Source: an uncultured Alistipes sp.
GTDB lineage: Bacteria; Bacteroidota; Bacteroidia; Bacteroidales; Rikenellaceae
Length of the DNA stretch: 64,000 nt
Reading direction: 5' to 3'
NCBI GenBank assembly: GCA_910583985.1
Contig: CAJTYA010000001.1
Coordinates: forward strand, 124,001-188,000
The notes beneath the pieces were generated by a model that searched no databases, was not told where the DNA came from, and saw only the letters and a list, made by a program, of their open reading frames with translations. The position numbers were made by a program, and so were the translations under genes. Positions 33,748 to 42,557 of this stretch are shown here, in pieces. The stretch's first letter is position 1, and every line of letters starts with the position of its first letter.

Positions 33748-33818
33748 TGACCCATGGTGTAATGGCAACACTGCAGATTTTGGTTCTGTCATTCCAAGTT
33801 CGAGTCTTGGTGGGTCAA
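33748..33818 (+). tRNA. tRNA-Gln (anticodon TTG)
   Basis: A 71-nt cloverleaf with acceptor TGACCCA / TGGGTCA, anticodon stem GCAGA / TCTGT with loop TTTTGGT (anticodon TTG), and T-arm CCAAG TTCGAGT CTTGG. No CCA is encoded. It starts with U, as glutamine tRNAs often do. Confidence 0.95.
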
Positions 33819-33823
33819 CATCG

Positions 33824-33868
33824 AAAGCGGAAATTCCCTGAACGGAATTTCCGCTTTTCGCGTTTTTT
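33824..33868 (+). terminator. Terminator of tRNA-Gln
   Basis: A 14-bp perfect stem, AAAGCGGAAATTCC / GGAATTTCCGCTTT, is followed after a short gap by TTTTTT. Confidence 0.92.
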
Positions 33869-35072
33869 GTCGTCGCTGTGCCGTTCGCTTCCGAAAGCGG
33901 CGCAGGCGGGCGGGGCTCTGCGCACGGGAATGCGGCATGAACGAAGCGTTGCGTCCGTCCGTTTTCGCGAGACGATGGGGCGGTCCGGGAGATTCTCGCT
34001 CGCCCCGGACCGTCGGTCAGCCCTCGCAGACGTTCGCTGCGGACAGGATGAACCGGCGGCGGAACGGCGACGGGAAACAGGGATGCGGGTATGCGGGACC
34101 GATCGTTCGGCGGGCCGTTCTTGTCGAAAGGGAGGCCGTGTTTTCATGTGTCGAAAGAAGGTCCGTGCCGCCCGATTTTCTCGGACGATGGATTTAAGTT
34201 TCTTTACAATAGTCGATTAGGGTACGCGTCCCGTGGTCGCGAGACGTGCGGTCGGATTCGTTCGTCGCAGGCCGGAACGTCCGTGCCGAGACATTCGACA
34301 GCTTTCGGGAGACGGTATCGTCCGGTCCGCTGTCGTTTTGTCCGACGAGTCGGCGGCTTCGGTCGCCGGCCTTCGGAAAAGAACGCGTGCCGGGGCGGTC
34401 TTCGGGGTTGGAGCGTCGGCCGGTTTTTCGTGTCGCAGGGATCGGTCGCATTCGGCCGGTCGGGGAAGTGCCCGATCCGGTATGTCGTCGGAACAGGCGT
34501 TCCTTCAGAATGTCCGATGCCGAGGGCGGACATCGGCTGTCGCAGACATGCCGGACTGCGGCATCGGTTTTTAGCGGTTTTTCGGTCCGGGCACCTTGTC
34601 GGAGAAATAGCGACCTTTCCGGGTTCGTACCGACGTATCGTGTAAAACGGGATCGGTTTTCGGAGCTCCGGGTCACGGCTTTGGCAGGAAGGATTCCGGT
34701 ATCGGAGCTCCCGCTCCGCATCCGGACACCGGAATCGGGGCGTTTGCAGGGAGTCGGTGGCGGGAGAGCGTGCCTGCCGGGTATGAAAAACGAGACCATC
34801 CGCAGGGATGGTCCCGTTGTTATCGTGCGGAAATTTACGGCTTCTGCGCGCTCCGGGACATCTGTATACATCCTATTTCGTAGTATAGTCGGGCGACGGA
34901 TACGGATAGAACCGAAAGGCCGGCTCCGAAATGCGTTTCGGAGCGTTGTCGGGTTCGGCGGATATGAACGGAAAAATCCGGTGCAGAAATCCGTCCCGGA
35001 ATCTTTTCGGAGATTCCCGACTTGTGCGGCGCCGTTGTGTTGCCGATGTCCGCTCGCGTTTCCGCTGCGGCG
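33869..35072. other. 1.2-kb GC-rich spacer without supported gene
   Basis: Long frames exist on both strands but share no domain and have Arg/Ser/Gly-skewed compositions. The only clear element is a hairpin at 34785-34818. The segment may be decayed coding sequence. Confidence 0.5.
34785..34818 (-). terminator. Terminator-like hairpin
   Basis: On the minus strand, AACGGGACCATCC pairs with GGATGGTCTCGTT (one mismatch) and a TTTTT run follows. It could end the ABM transcript from 35073, about 255 nt upstream. Confidence 0.65.
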
Positions 35073-35366
35073 TCAGCCCTCGACGGGCGTCGCTTCGAAC
35101 TTGCGGATGTCTAACTTCGTGGATAGTGCGACGATTTGCGGCAGCAGGACGGTGAAGTGTTCGGTCGCTTCGTGGGCGGCGAGCACTTCGGCATTCTCCC
35201 ACACTTCGACGATGACGAGCCGTTCGGCGTCGGTCGGGTGCAGGTAATACTGGTAGAGGACGTTGCCGTTTTCCTTCTGGGAAGCCGCCGTCAGTTTTTC
35301 GAGCAGCGGAAGCACGGCTTCGCGGTTTGAACGGGGAACTGCAACCGATACGATGATGTTGATCAT
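35073..35366 (-). CDS. Antibiotic biosynthesis monooxygenase (ABM) family protein
   Basis: A 97-aa protein from ATG 35366 (MINIIVSVAVPRSNREAVLPLLEKL). The longer frame upstream is not coding-like. It has the complete ferredoxin-like ABM fold pattern: first strand and helix, ENGNVLYQYYLHP, RLVIVEVWENAEVLAAHEATEHF, and a last strand. Such small dimeric proteins act as cofactor-free oxygenases on quinone-like compounds or in heme handling; the substrate is unknown. It stands alone between spacers. Confidence 0.88.
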   Translation of the reverse strand: MINIIVSVAVPRSNREAVLPLLEKLTAASQKENGNVLYQYYLHPTDAERLVIVEVWENAEVLAAHEATEHFTVLLPQIVALSTKLDIRKFEATPVEG

Positions 35367-35601
35367 AGGACTATGTTTTAGGTTCGGTAAAAGCGTTTTC
35401 CGGTCTGTCCGGCTCCGAGGTCTTGAGTCGAAGAGACCTGTCACCTGCCGCCGGCACGGTGGCGTACATCCTTGCGGACGCCTCCGCGCCGCTGCCGTTT
35501 CCCGCCGGGCCGCTCTTTCGTCTTCGCGGCCGGGAGCCGGTGCGTCCGACCGTTCGGCGATGTGTGTGCCCCGCACGCCCGTCCGGGCGATGCGGTGAGC
35601 T

Positions 35602-36012
35602 TTACACGGGGGCGTTGTTGAAGGCTTCGGCGATCCGGTCGGCGATCTGGTCCATCGCCGAGGCGAGTTTGCCGCCGATCATCATTTTCATCATCATGTT
35701 GAGTTTCACGTGCAGCACCAACCGCATGCGCGTGTCGTCCGGCGCTACGCCGACGAGTTGCAGCCAGAACGTGAAATCCATCGGCGAGCCGTCCTCGCCG
35801 GTCACCTTGACCAATTTGCAGGGTTCCTTTTCGACGATGCGCAGTTTGACCGGGAAGCCTTTGGCCTTGAACGAGCAGGTGTTTTCGTCGGCCTCCCATC
35901 CTTCGACATGCTGCGAGAGGATCGGCGTGAGGTGGTCGAAGCGGGAAAGTACGTGGTAGACCGTTTCGGCCGGCCGGCGGATGCGGACGTGTTTGCTTTC
36001 GTATTTTTCCAT
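35602..36012 (-). CDS. SRPBCC (START-like) family protein
   Basis: A 136-aa protein from ATG 36012 (MEKYESKHVRIRRPAETVYHVLSRF). The segment RPAETVYHVLSRFDHLTPIL, the beta strands around FKAKGFPVKLRIVEKEP and FTFWLQLVGVAPDDTRMRLVLHVKLN, and the long C-terminal helix (LASAMDQIADRIAEAF) match the SRPBCC helix-grip fold that binds hydrophobic ligands. Its ligand is unknown. It starts 5 nt after the pyrE stop, so it is in the pyrE operon. Confidence 0.85.
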   Translation of the reverse strand: MEKYESKHVRIRRPAETVYHVLSRFDHLTPILSQHVEGWEADENTCSFKAKGFPVKLRIVEKEPCKLVKVTGEDGSPMDFTFWLQLVGVAPDDTRMRLVLHVKLNMMMKMMIGGKLASAMDQIADRIAEAFNNAPV

Positions 36013-36017
36013 CGCCG

Positions 36018-36656
36018 TTACTCCGTGCGTTTCCAGTTGGCGGGGTCGCGGCGCCACTCCTGCAACGTCAGCAGCTCGTCTTCGCGGACATATCCCTCGC
36101 GGGCGGCCAGTTCGATCATCGTTTTGTAATCGCTCAGCGTGTCGAGGCGGACGTCCGCTCCGGCGAAGTTCTCGCGGGCCGTCGGGAATCCGTAGGTGAA
36201 TATGGCCGCCATGCCCAGCACCTCGCATCCGTTCTCGCGCAGCGCTTCCACGGCGCTGAGGCTGCTGCCGCCCGTCGAGACGAGGTCTTCGATCACGACG
36301 ACCTTCGCGCCGGGCCAGAACTCGCCTTCGACCTGATTGCTCAGACCGTGCGTCTTGGGCGAACTGCGCACGTAGATGAACGGCTTGCCGAGTTTTTCGG
36401 CGACCAGCACGCCGTGGGCGATGGCTCCCGTAGCTACGCCCGCGACGATGTCGACGTCGGGATATTTCTCCCGCACGATCTCTGCGAAACCTTCGCAGAC
36501 CTGCTTGCGCACGGCCGGGTAGGAGAGGATCTTGCGGTTGTCGCAGTAGATGGGCGAGTACCAGCCGGAGGCCCATGTGAAATGATTTGCCGGATTTAAT
36601 TTAATTGCCTTAATTTGTAACAGGCTTTGAGCTATTTCCGTCGCTAAATTACTCAT
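36018..36656 (-). CDS. pyrE: Orotate phosphoribosyltransferase
   Basis: A 212-aa protein from ATG 36656. PyrE joins orotate and PRPP to form orotidine monophosphate in pyrimidine synthesis. Key features are KLNPANHFTWASGWYSPIYCDNR, the catalytic loop RSSPKTHGLSNQVEGEF, and the PRPP-binding motif VVVIEDLVSTGGSS. Length is normal. Its start lies only 7 nt from the divergent NUDIX start, so its promoter must lie inside the NUDIX coding region or directly at the junction. Confidence 0.96.
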   Translation of the reverse strand: MSNLATEIAQSLLQIKAIKLNPANHFTWASGWYSPIYCDNRKILSYPAVRKQVCEGFAEIVREKYPDVDIVAGVATGAIAHGVLVAEKLGKPFIYVRSSPKTHGLSNQVEGEFWPGAKVVVIEDLVSTGGSSLSAVEALRENGCEVLGMAAIFTYGFPTARENFAGADVRLDTLSDYKTMIELAAREGYVREDELLTLQEWRRDPANWKRTE

Positions 36657-36663
36657 TATAAAG

Positions 36664-37308
36664 ATGTATAAAGTTTATATCGAGAACTGTGCGGCCGTAT
36701 TCGCCTCGCCCGAAGAGGCACGCGGTCTGCGGGGCATTCCGTCCCTCGACGCGGACGAACGGCTTTCTATGACAAAGTTGTTGCAAAAACTTCAATTTAC
36801 CAAAAACTTAGCGATAATATCCGAAAATATCGACCGGGTGTTCGAGGATTTCCGGGCGTCGGTTCCGCCCGTCGAAGCCGGGGGCGGACTGGTCTCCGAC
36901 GCACGGGGACGCGTGCTGATGATTTTCCGCAACGGCCGCTGGGACCTGCCCAAAGGGAAGCTCGAAGCGGGCGAGCGGATCGAGGAATGCGCCGTCCGCG
37001 AGGTGAGCGAAGAGTGCGCCCTGCCGCTCGAAGAGTTGCGCAGGAACGATTTTATCTGCCATACGTTCCATGCCTACCGGATCGGGGACGAATGGGTGCT
37101 CAAGCGGACCTCGTGGTACCGGATGGATTACACGGGCGTCCGGACGCCGAGCCCGCAGACCGCCGAGGGGATCACCCGTGTCGAATGGATCGACCGGGAG
37201 CGTCTCGACGGCGTGCTCGAAGGCACCTACGGCACGATCGGCGACGTGTTCCGCCAAGCCGGTTACGGCCGCTGCGAGCGGGACGGGGAAGACCGGCAGA
37301 CCGAATAA
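36664..37308 (+). CDS. NUDIX hydrolase
   Basis: A 214-aa protein from ATG 36664. A ~65-residue N-terminal region unlike the core precedes the NUDIX domain, which starts near residue 70 (EAGGGLVSDARGRVLMIFRNG). The Nudix box is GKLEAGERIEECAVREVSEECAL, matching GX5EX7REUXEEXGU with Cys for the usual Gly near the end. The domain would hydrolyse a nucleoside-diphosphate-linked compound; the substrate is not predictable. It is divergent from pyrE and followed 24 nt later by the S9 peptidase. Confidence 0.88.
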   Translation: MYKVYIENCAAVFASPEEARGLRGIPSLDADERLSMTKLLQKLQFTKNLAIISENIDRVFEDFRASVPPVEAGGGLVSDARGRVLMIFRNGRWDLPKGKLEAGERIEECAVREVSEECALPLEELRRNDFICHTFHAYRIGDEWVLKRTSWYRMDYTGVRTPSPQTAEGITRVEWIDRERLDGVLEGTYGTIGDVFRQAGYGRCERDGEDRQTE

Positions 37309-37332
37309 ACGAACGAAAAACCTGAAATTACG

Positions 37333-39456
37333 ATGAAGACAACCTCATTCGTTTTATGGGGAGCCGCGCTCGTCGCGGCCGCCGCCGTATCCTGCACGGA
37401 GCGGGTACGGGAAAAATCCGATACGATGTCGATACGAAACGTTTTGACCGAAGAAGAGAAGAAAGCCGGTATCCTGACGCCCGAAGTCATGTGGAAGATG
37501 GGGCGCGTGGGAGGCTCGGCCCTTTCGCCCGACGGGGCTACGGTGCTCTATACCGTAACCGCTTACGACATGGCCGAAAACAAAGGGAGAACCGATGTAT
37601 GGTCCGTTCCCTCCGGGGGCGGAGAGGCCGTGCTCGTCACCGATCCCGGCAGCAACGAGTCGTCCGTGCAGTGGAGCGCCGACGGCAAGACGATCTATTT
37701 TCTTTCCGACCGCAGCGGCAGCAGCCAGATATGGAGCGCCGCGCCTACGGGCAACAACCTCCGGCAGGTGAGCGACGTGCCCGGCGGCGTGGAGGGCTTT
37801 TCAGTCGCTCCCTCCGGCGACAAGTTGATGTACATCGCCCGCGTGCAGGTCGAAAAACGCAACTCATCGGAAATATACCCCGATCTGGACAAGTCGAAAG
37901 CCAAGATCTACGACGGGCTGATGGTCCGTCACTGGGACTATTGGGAGGACGGCAGCAACCTGCATATCTTCGTCGCCGGGCTCGACGGGACGAAGACGGT
38001 GACCGGCGGCAAGGACATTCTCGAAGGCGAGCCGTGGGATGCGCCGATGGCGCCCTATTTCGATGCGGCCGAAATCGCATGGAACCATGCGGGTACGGCG
38101 CTGGCCTATACGTGCAAGAAGATGAAGGGGACGCAGTATGCGCTGAGCACCGATTCCGACATCTATCTGTACGACACGGCGACCGGACAGACGCGCAACC
38201 TGACCGAAGGGATGCCGGGTTACGACAAATATCCCGTTTTCTCGCCCGATGATTCGATGATCGCCTTTACGAGCATGGAGAGGGCCGGCAACGAGTCGGA
38301 CAAGGACCGGCTGTTCGTCGAGGTGCTCGCCACGGGAGAGAAGAAATACCTTACCTCCGATTTCGATTACAATGCGGGCAACGTTCGTTGGGACGGCAAC
38401 GGAACGCTCTATTTCGTCGCTCCGATCCGTGCCACGCACCAGATATGCCGCGTCGCCGCGGACGGCGGTTCGCCGGTGGAGGTGCTCACGGCAGGGGCGC
38501 ACGACCTGAACGCCTTCTCGATGGCCGGCGGCCGGATCGTGGCCGAGCGCACGACGCTCGCTTCGCCCACCGAGCTCTACACGGTCTCGACGGCCGACGG
38601 AGCGCTCGCTCCGCTGACGCGCACCAACGGCGAGATTTATGACCGTATCCGCATGGGCGAAGTGCGGGAGCGGATCGTCCGGACGACCGACGGCAAGGAC
38701 ATGCTCGTGTGGGTCGTGCTGCCGCCCGATTTCGATCCGACGAAAAAATACCCCGCCCTGCTCTACTGTCAGGGCGGTCCCCAGAGCGTGGTCAGCCAGT
38801 TCTGGAGCTACCGGTGGAACCTTCAGTTGATGGCCGCGCAGGGCTATGTCGTCGTGGCGCCCAACCGCCGCGGGCTGCCCTCGTTCGGGCAGGAGTGGCT
38901 CGACCAGATTTCGGGCGATTACAGCGGCCAGAACATCCGCGACTATCTGAGCGCCATCGACGACGTGGCGGCCGAACCGTGGGTCGACGGCGACCGGCTG
39001 GGCTGCGTGGGGGCGAGCTACGGAGGGTACTCGGTCTTTTTCCTCGCCGGCAACCACCAGAAGCGCTTCAAGGCTTTCATCGCCCATTGCGGCATGTTCA
39101 ATTTCGAGAGCATGTACGGCGGTACCGAGGAGCTGTGGTTCCCGAACAACGATCTGGGCGGCCCCTACTGGAGCGACGATCCGACGGCCGTGCGCTCCTA
39201 TGCCAACTCGCCGCACCGGTTCGTGAAGAACTGGGATACGCCGATTTTGATCTTCTCCGGGCAGAAGGATTACCGGATTCCCTACACCGAGAGCCTGCAA
39301 GCCTTTACGGCGGCTCAGCTCATGGGCGTTCCGAGCCGGCTGGTGTCGTTCGAAAACGAAGCCCATCAGGTCTTCAAGCCGCAAAATTCGCTGCTGTGGA
39401 ACCGCGAGTTTTTCGGGTGGCTGGACAAGTACGTCAAAAATCGCACGGACGAGTAG
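37333..39456 (+). CDS. S9 family peptidase (prolyl oligopeptidase type), lipoprotein
   Basis: A 707-aa protein from ATG 37333. The N-terminus has a lipoprotein signal (VAAAAVSC, lipid Cys near residue 21). Residues ~50-430 form the beta-propeller with repeated WD-like blades (VGGSALSPDGATVLYTV, WSADGKTIYFLSDRSG). The C-terminal alpha/beta-hydrolase has the nucleophile motif GASYGGYS (Ser562), with Asp in SGQKDYRIPY and His in FENEAHQVF. It cleaves small peptides, probably after Pro or Ala, in the periplasm or at the surface. DPP5-like and acylaminoacyl-peptidase alternatives cannot be separated. Confidence 0.92.
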   Translation: MKTTSFVLWGAALVAAAAVSCTERVREKSDTMSIRNVLTEEEKKAGILTPEVMWKMGRVGGSALSPDGATVLYTVTAYDMAENKGRTDVWSVPSGGGEAVLVTDPGSNESSVQWSADGKTIYFLSDRSGSSQIWSAAPTGNNLRQVSDVPGGVEGFSVAPSGDKLMYIARVQVEKRNSSEIYPDLDKSKAKIYDGLMVRHWDYWEDGSNLHIFVAGLDGTKTVTGGKDILEGEPWDAPMAPYFDAAEIAWNHAGTALAYTCKKMKGTQYALSTDSDIYLYDTATGQTRNLTEGMPGYDKYPVFSPDDSMIAFTSMERAGNESDKDRLFVEVLATGEKKYLTSDFDYNAGNVRWDGNGTLYFVAPIRATHQICRVAADGGSPVEVLTAGAHDLNAFSMAGGRIVAERTTLASPTELYTVSTADGALAPLTRTNGEIYDRIRMGEVRERIVRTTDGKDMLVWVVLPPDFDPTKKYPALLYCQGGPQSVVSQFWSYRWNLQLMAAQGYVVVAPNRRGLPSFGQEWLDQISGDYSGQNIRDYLSAIDDVAAEPWVDGDRLGCVGASYGGYSVFFLAGNHQKRFKAFIAHCGMFNFESMYGGTEELWFPNNDLGGPYWSDDPTAVRSYANSPHRFVKNWDTPILIFSGQKDYRIPYTESLQAFTAAQLMGVPSRLVSFENEAHQVFKPQNSLLWNREFFGWLDKYVKNRTDE

Positions 39457-39902
39457 GGCGGCCGCTTGTCGCCGGCCGAAGGCTCGCTGCGACGAAAAGA
39501 CCGTTGCGGTTCCGTGCGTTCGCATGTGTGGGTTTCGGTGCGGACGGGCCGGGCCTGAAGAAGATCGTTTCGCTATGGGAGCGGAACAGGACTTCGAAAG
39601 GACTTTGCGTCATCGCGTCGCGCTTCCCGATATAAGGATCGTCCGTTATCGGGAAGCGCGGACGGGGGCGTGAGATCGGACGGTTCGAAACGAAATTCGC
39701 CGGTCGTCGCGTGCCGGTGACCGGAGCGGAGTATGCCGTTTCGCAGCGAATCGAAAGATGCTTTTCTTGTGCGGGATCGTGCTTCGGTCCCGATGCTCCG
39801 TGAAATCGTGCGACCTGTCGCAAATATCGTGTGCCGGAAAGACCGGTCGGAGATTCGTGATTTTTTCGCGGTAGCCGCAAGACATGGCGTCGCCGGCGGT
39901 CG
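39457..39902. other. 446-nt spacer, no gene seen
   Basis: It lies between the convergent S9 peptidase and BACON-lipoprotein genes. No frame has a domain. No clear terminator with a T-run is visible. Confidence 0.5.
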
Positions 39903-41462
39903 TCAACGGCTGTGGCTGCCTTTTTCGGGCTCTCCGGGATACCACCAGCCCGTCTTGCGGTCGATTGCTGTCGTCGTCTCTTCTCCGGTCGTTTCGTCGC
40001 GCTCCGTGCGGTATTCGTAGCGGATGTCGTGTTCGAAGACCGTCAGGCGGTCGAACAATTCCGGAATTTCGGACAGAATCGCATTGTCGGAGCAGAGCAG
40101 GCGGGAGAGATGCCGGCAGACGGATACGTCGATCGAGCGCAGCGAGTTGCGCGAACAGTCGAACCGACTGAGCATCGTGCATCCCGCGAGGCTTATGCCG
40201 TGCAGGTCGTTGTCCGAACAATACAGCGTGCCCAGCATGACGCAGTCCGACAGGTCCATTTCCCGGAGATCGTTATGCGAGCAGTCGAGTTGGCTCAGGC
40301 GCCTGTATGCCGCGACGTCGAGCCGAGAGAGCCTGTTATAGGGGCAGTGGAGCTGCGTGAGTTCGTTTTTGCAGTCCGACAGGTCCAGCGTTCCGATCCG
40401 GTTGTCGTAGCAGTAGATCCGGCCGAGTTTTCTGCATCCCGAAAGATCCAGCTTCGTCAGCCGGTTCGATCCGCAGTTCAACAACGTGAGGGAGGAGCAT
40501 CCGGACAGGTCCAGTTCCGTCAACTCGTTTTCGTAACAGAAAAGATGGCGGAGCGGCTGCCGTCCGGCTACGTCGAGGGTTCTCAGCCGGTTTTCCGCAC
40601 AGTGGATTTCGTCCAACCCGGTGCAGGACGAGAGATCCAGTTCGCTCAAACGGTTCCAGGGGGTCGTCAGGCTTTTGAGATAGGGGCAGTCCGAGAGGTC
40701 GATTCGCGTCAGGTCGTTGTAGCCGCAGAGGATGCGTTCGAGCGAATAGCATCCGGAGAGGTTCAACTCGGCGATTCCGCAGTTGGTGCAATCCACTTGC
40801 GTCAGCAACGCGCAGCCCGAAACGTCTATCGACGTCAGGGCATTTTTGGCGCACCGGAGCGAGACCAAGGCCGTGCAGCCCGACAGGTCGATCTTCCCGC
40901 GGAGGTTGTTTTCGCCCAGAATCAGTTCGAGTTTTCCGTCGGCGTATTTGACCGACGGACCCCATTCCGAGAGCGGCCGGTCGGAGCACCAGCGGTCTTT
41001 GAAGCGCCAGTTGTCGCCGTCGGTGTCCCGATAGAGTTTTTCGAGGAAGCGGCGCACTTCTTCTTCGGAGCATGCTCGGACGTTGGAGGGTTGCTGGGTC
41101 AGCGTGACGGATCGTTCCGCTTTTCCTGTCCGGACGGTCACGATGGCGGTACGGACGGCGGGTGTCGTGTTGGGCAGTACGGTGACGGTCGCTCGGCCTT
41201 CGCCGGCAACGCCTTCGGTCGGGGCGATGCGGCACCAGTTTACGATGGGCGGTTCGGCGAGCGATGCGGTCCACGGGCCCGACGAGGAGAACGAAAGCGT
41301 CGTTCGACCGCCCCCGGACGGGAGTGTTTGCGACAGCGGCATGTCGCGGGCCCAAACGATGGAATCCTGTGCCGGCGGCGGGGGCGCCTCTTCGGCGTCC
41401 GGCTGACAGGCGGCGATCACGAATAGAAGGAATGCCCAAAATATGTTTTTGCTTCTGTCCAT
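39903..41462 (-). CDS. BACON-domain leucine-rich-repeat lipoprotein
   Basis: A 519-aa protein from ATG 41462 (MDRSKNIFWAFLLFVIAACQ), whose lipobox decides the start. After a Pro-rich linker comes one BACON domain (~residues 40-130: SFSSSGPWTASLAEP...SVTLTQQPS), a carbohydrate- or mucin-linked adhesion fold of Bacteroidetes. Residues ~185-480 hold about a dozen ~21-residue leucine-rich repeats of the form LxxLxCxxNxLxxLDLSGC, very regular in Cys and Asn. It is exported and surface-anchored, and probably binds glycans or host protein; binding is inference. Confidence 0.88.
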   Translation of the reverse strand: MDRSKNIFWAFLLFVIAACQPDAEEAPPPPAQDSIVWARDMPLSQTLPSGGGRTTLSFSSSGPWTASLAEPPIVNWCRIAPTEGVAGEGRATVTVLPNTTPAVRTAIVTVRTGKAERSVTLTQQPSNVRACSEEEVRRFLEKLYRDTDGDNWRFKDRWCSDRPLSEWGPSVKYADGKLELILGENNLRGKIDLSGCTALVSLRCAKNALTSIDVSGCALLTQVDCTNCGIAELNLSGCYSLERILCGYNDLTRIDLSDCPYLKSLTTPWNRLSELDLSSCTGLDEIHCAENRLRTLDVAGRQPLRHLFCYENELTELDLSGCSSLTLLNCGSNRLTKLDLSGCRKLGRIYCYDNRIGTLDLSDCKNELTQLHCPYNRLSRLDVAAYRRLSQLDCSHNDLREMDLSDCVMLGTLYCSDNDLHGISLAGCTMLSRFDCSRNSLRSIDVSVCRHLSRLLCSDNAILSEIPELFDRLTVFEHDIRYEYRTERDETTGEETTTAIDRKTGWWYPGEPEKGSHSR

Positions 41463-41691
41463 CGGGGGTGTGTCGATATTCGGAGGGATGGGACTATGGT
41501 CTTGTTTTACTTGATCGGCACGGTTCGTTTCACGGAGGCGTTCGGTGCATGGTCCGTCGCTTTTTTCCTCTTGACGAGGGAGAGCCGGACGCGTTGCGAC
41601 GCAACGAAATCGGCGGCTGCCGTTATCGTCCGTACTGCGGTTTCGACAAAAATAACCGAAAAGGGCGGGAAAACAAAAACATAAGAGCGTG

Positions 41692-41704
41692 TTTTCGGCC
41701 GCGA
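41692..41704 (+). repeat. Left 13-bp direct repeat flanking the array module
   Basis: TGTTTTCGGCCGC occurs here and again at 43359-43371, on either side of the phage-like gene/array module. Similarity continues weakly for about 8 bp (TCCCGG versus TGCCGG). It is a candidate insertion-site duplication. Confidence 0.5.
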
Positions 41705-41772
41705 TCCCGGCATATCGCTGTGCGGGTCGGAAAATCGGGAGGTACGCAAAGCCGGTATCAAGCAGCCGCGTT

Positions 41773-41808
41773 CGGAATGCCGGTAACGGAGGACGACCGG
41801 AATGCCGG
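41773..41808. promoter_or_regulatory. Candidate operator, direct repeat
   Basis: CGGAATGCCGG appears at 41773-41783 and 41798-41808, spaced 25 bp, each copy being partly palindromic. It ends 28 bp upstream of the -7 box, a position suited to a regulator. Confidence 0.5.
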
Positions 41809-41836
41809 CACTTCGAAGAATATAATTTAATATTTA

Positions 41837-41844
41837 TAAATTTG
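41837..41844 (+). promoter_or_regulatory. -7 promoter box of the array module
   Basis: TAAATTTG is a perfect TAnnTTTG match in an AT-rich stretch, ending 33 nt before the ATG of the first module gene. Confidence 0.75.
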
Positions 41845-41877
41845 CTACTATCGGTCGCAAAACTTAAATCAAAAATT

Positions 41878-42450
41878 ATGAAAATACTAAAGTTCAGATT
41901 TGAAAGCGTAAGTCCGTTATTGCAGCACGATGATAAAATGGCCAACCCGTTTAACGATTACACGAAACAAATGAAAGCTATTTCGTCTAAAAGGAAGAAA
42001 ACGGACGATGATTTGATGGAAATGGCAAGAATTGAGTGGATGGCAAGTCTTTACCATACCGAAAGAAAAGGCTATTATCTGAAAGCCGAATGCATCGAGG
42101 CTGCCATGTGGACAGCGGCGAAAGATAAGAAACTGGGCAAGGCATTTAAAGCTGCCGTGAGTGTTCCTGACGACCCTGTATTTCATTTTGAGCATGAATC
42201 GTTGTCGCCGACAGAACTTTTCCAAATGGACGAATATAAAGATTTTAGGACGGTTAAGGTGCAGCGTGCCAAGATTTTGCGTTGCCGTCCGGTATTCTGC
42301 AACTGGCACTGCGATGTGGATATATGGTATGAAGAGAGCCGTTGGAATGAGCGGGAGCTGAAAGATATTGTGGATTTTGCTGGGCGGTATGTCGGTATTT
42401 GCGACTACAGGCCCAAGTTCGGCAGGTTCAAAGCCACCGAGATAAAATAG
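41878..42450 (+). CDS. Phage-like protein, possibly RAMP-like, next to pentanucleotide array
   Basis: A 190-aa soluble protein from ATG 41878 (MKILKFRFESVSPLLQHDD). The longer upstream frame is non-coding in style. Conserved-looking parts are the first strand with SPLLQHD, SSKRKKTDDDLMEMARIEW, EAAMWTAAKDKKLGKAFKAAV, VQRAKILRCRPVFCNWHCDV, and a C-terminal AGRYVGICDYRPKFGRF. The opening strand plus a late glycine-rich RPKFGRF loop reminds me of RAMP/Cas7-type RNA-binding proteins, but this is unverified. I recall similar sequences from phages and prophages. The gene is AT-rich next to GC-rich core genes and has its own promoter. An NNGGY array follows 107 nt later, suggesting that the protein acts on that RNA or DNA. 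Confidence 0.7.
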   Translation: MKILKFRFESVSPLLQHDDKMANPFNDYTKQMKAISSKRKKTDDDLMEMARIEWMASLYHTERKGYYLKAECIEAAMWTAAKDKKLGKAFKAAVSVPDDPVFHFEHESLSPTELFQMDEYKDFRTVKVQRAKILRCRPVFCNWHCDVDIWYEESRWNERELKDIVDFAGRYVGICDYRPKFGRFKATEIK

Positions 42451-42557
42451 TAAATTGATTGATAATTGTTTGATGCTGATTGTGTTATCATGAATAGGAA
42501 CTTGCTCTCGGACCGATGATTCTTTCACGTTGGGATTTTCGATCTCATCATATTTCC

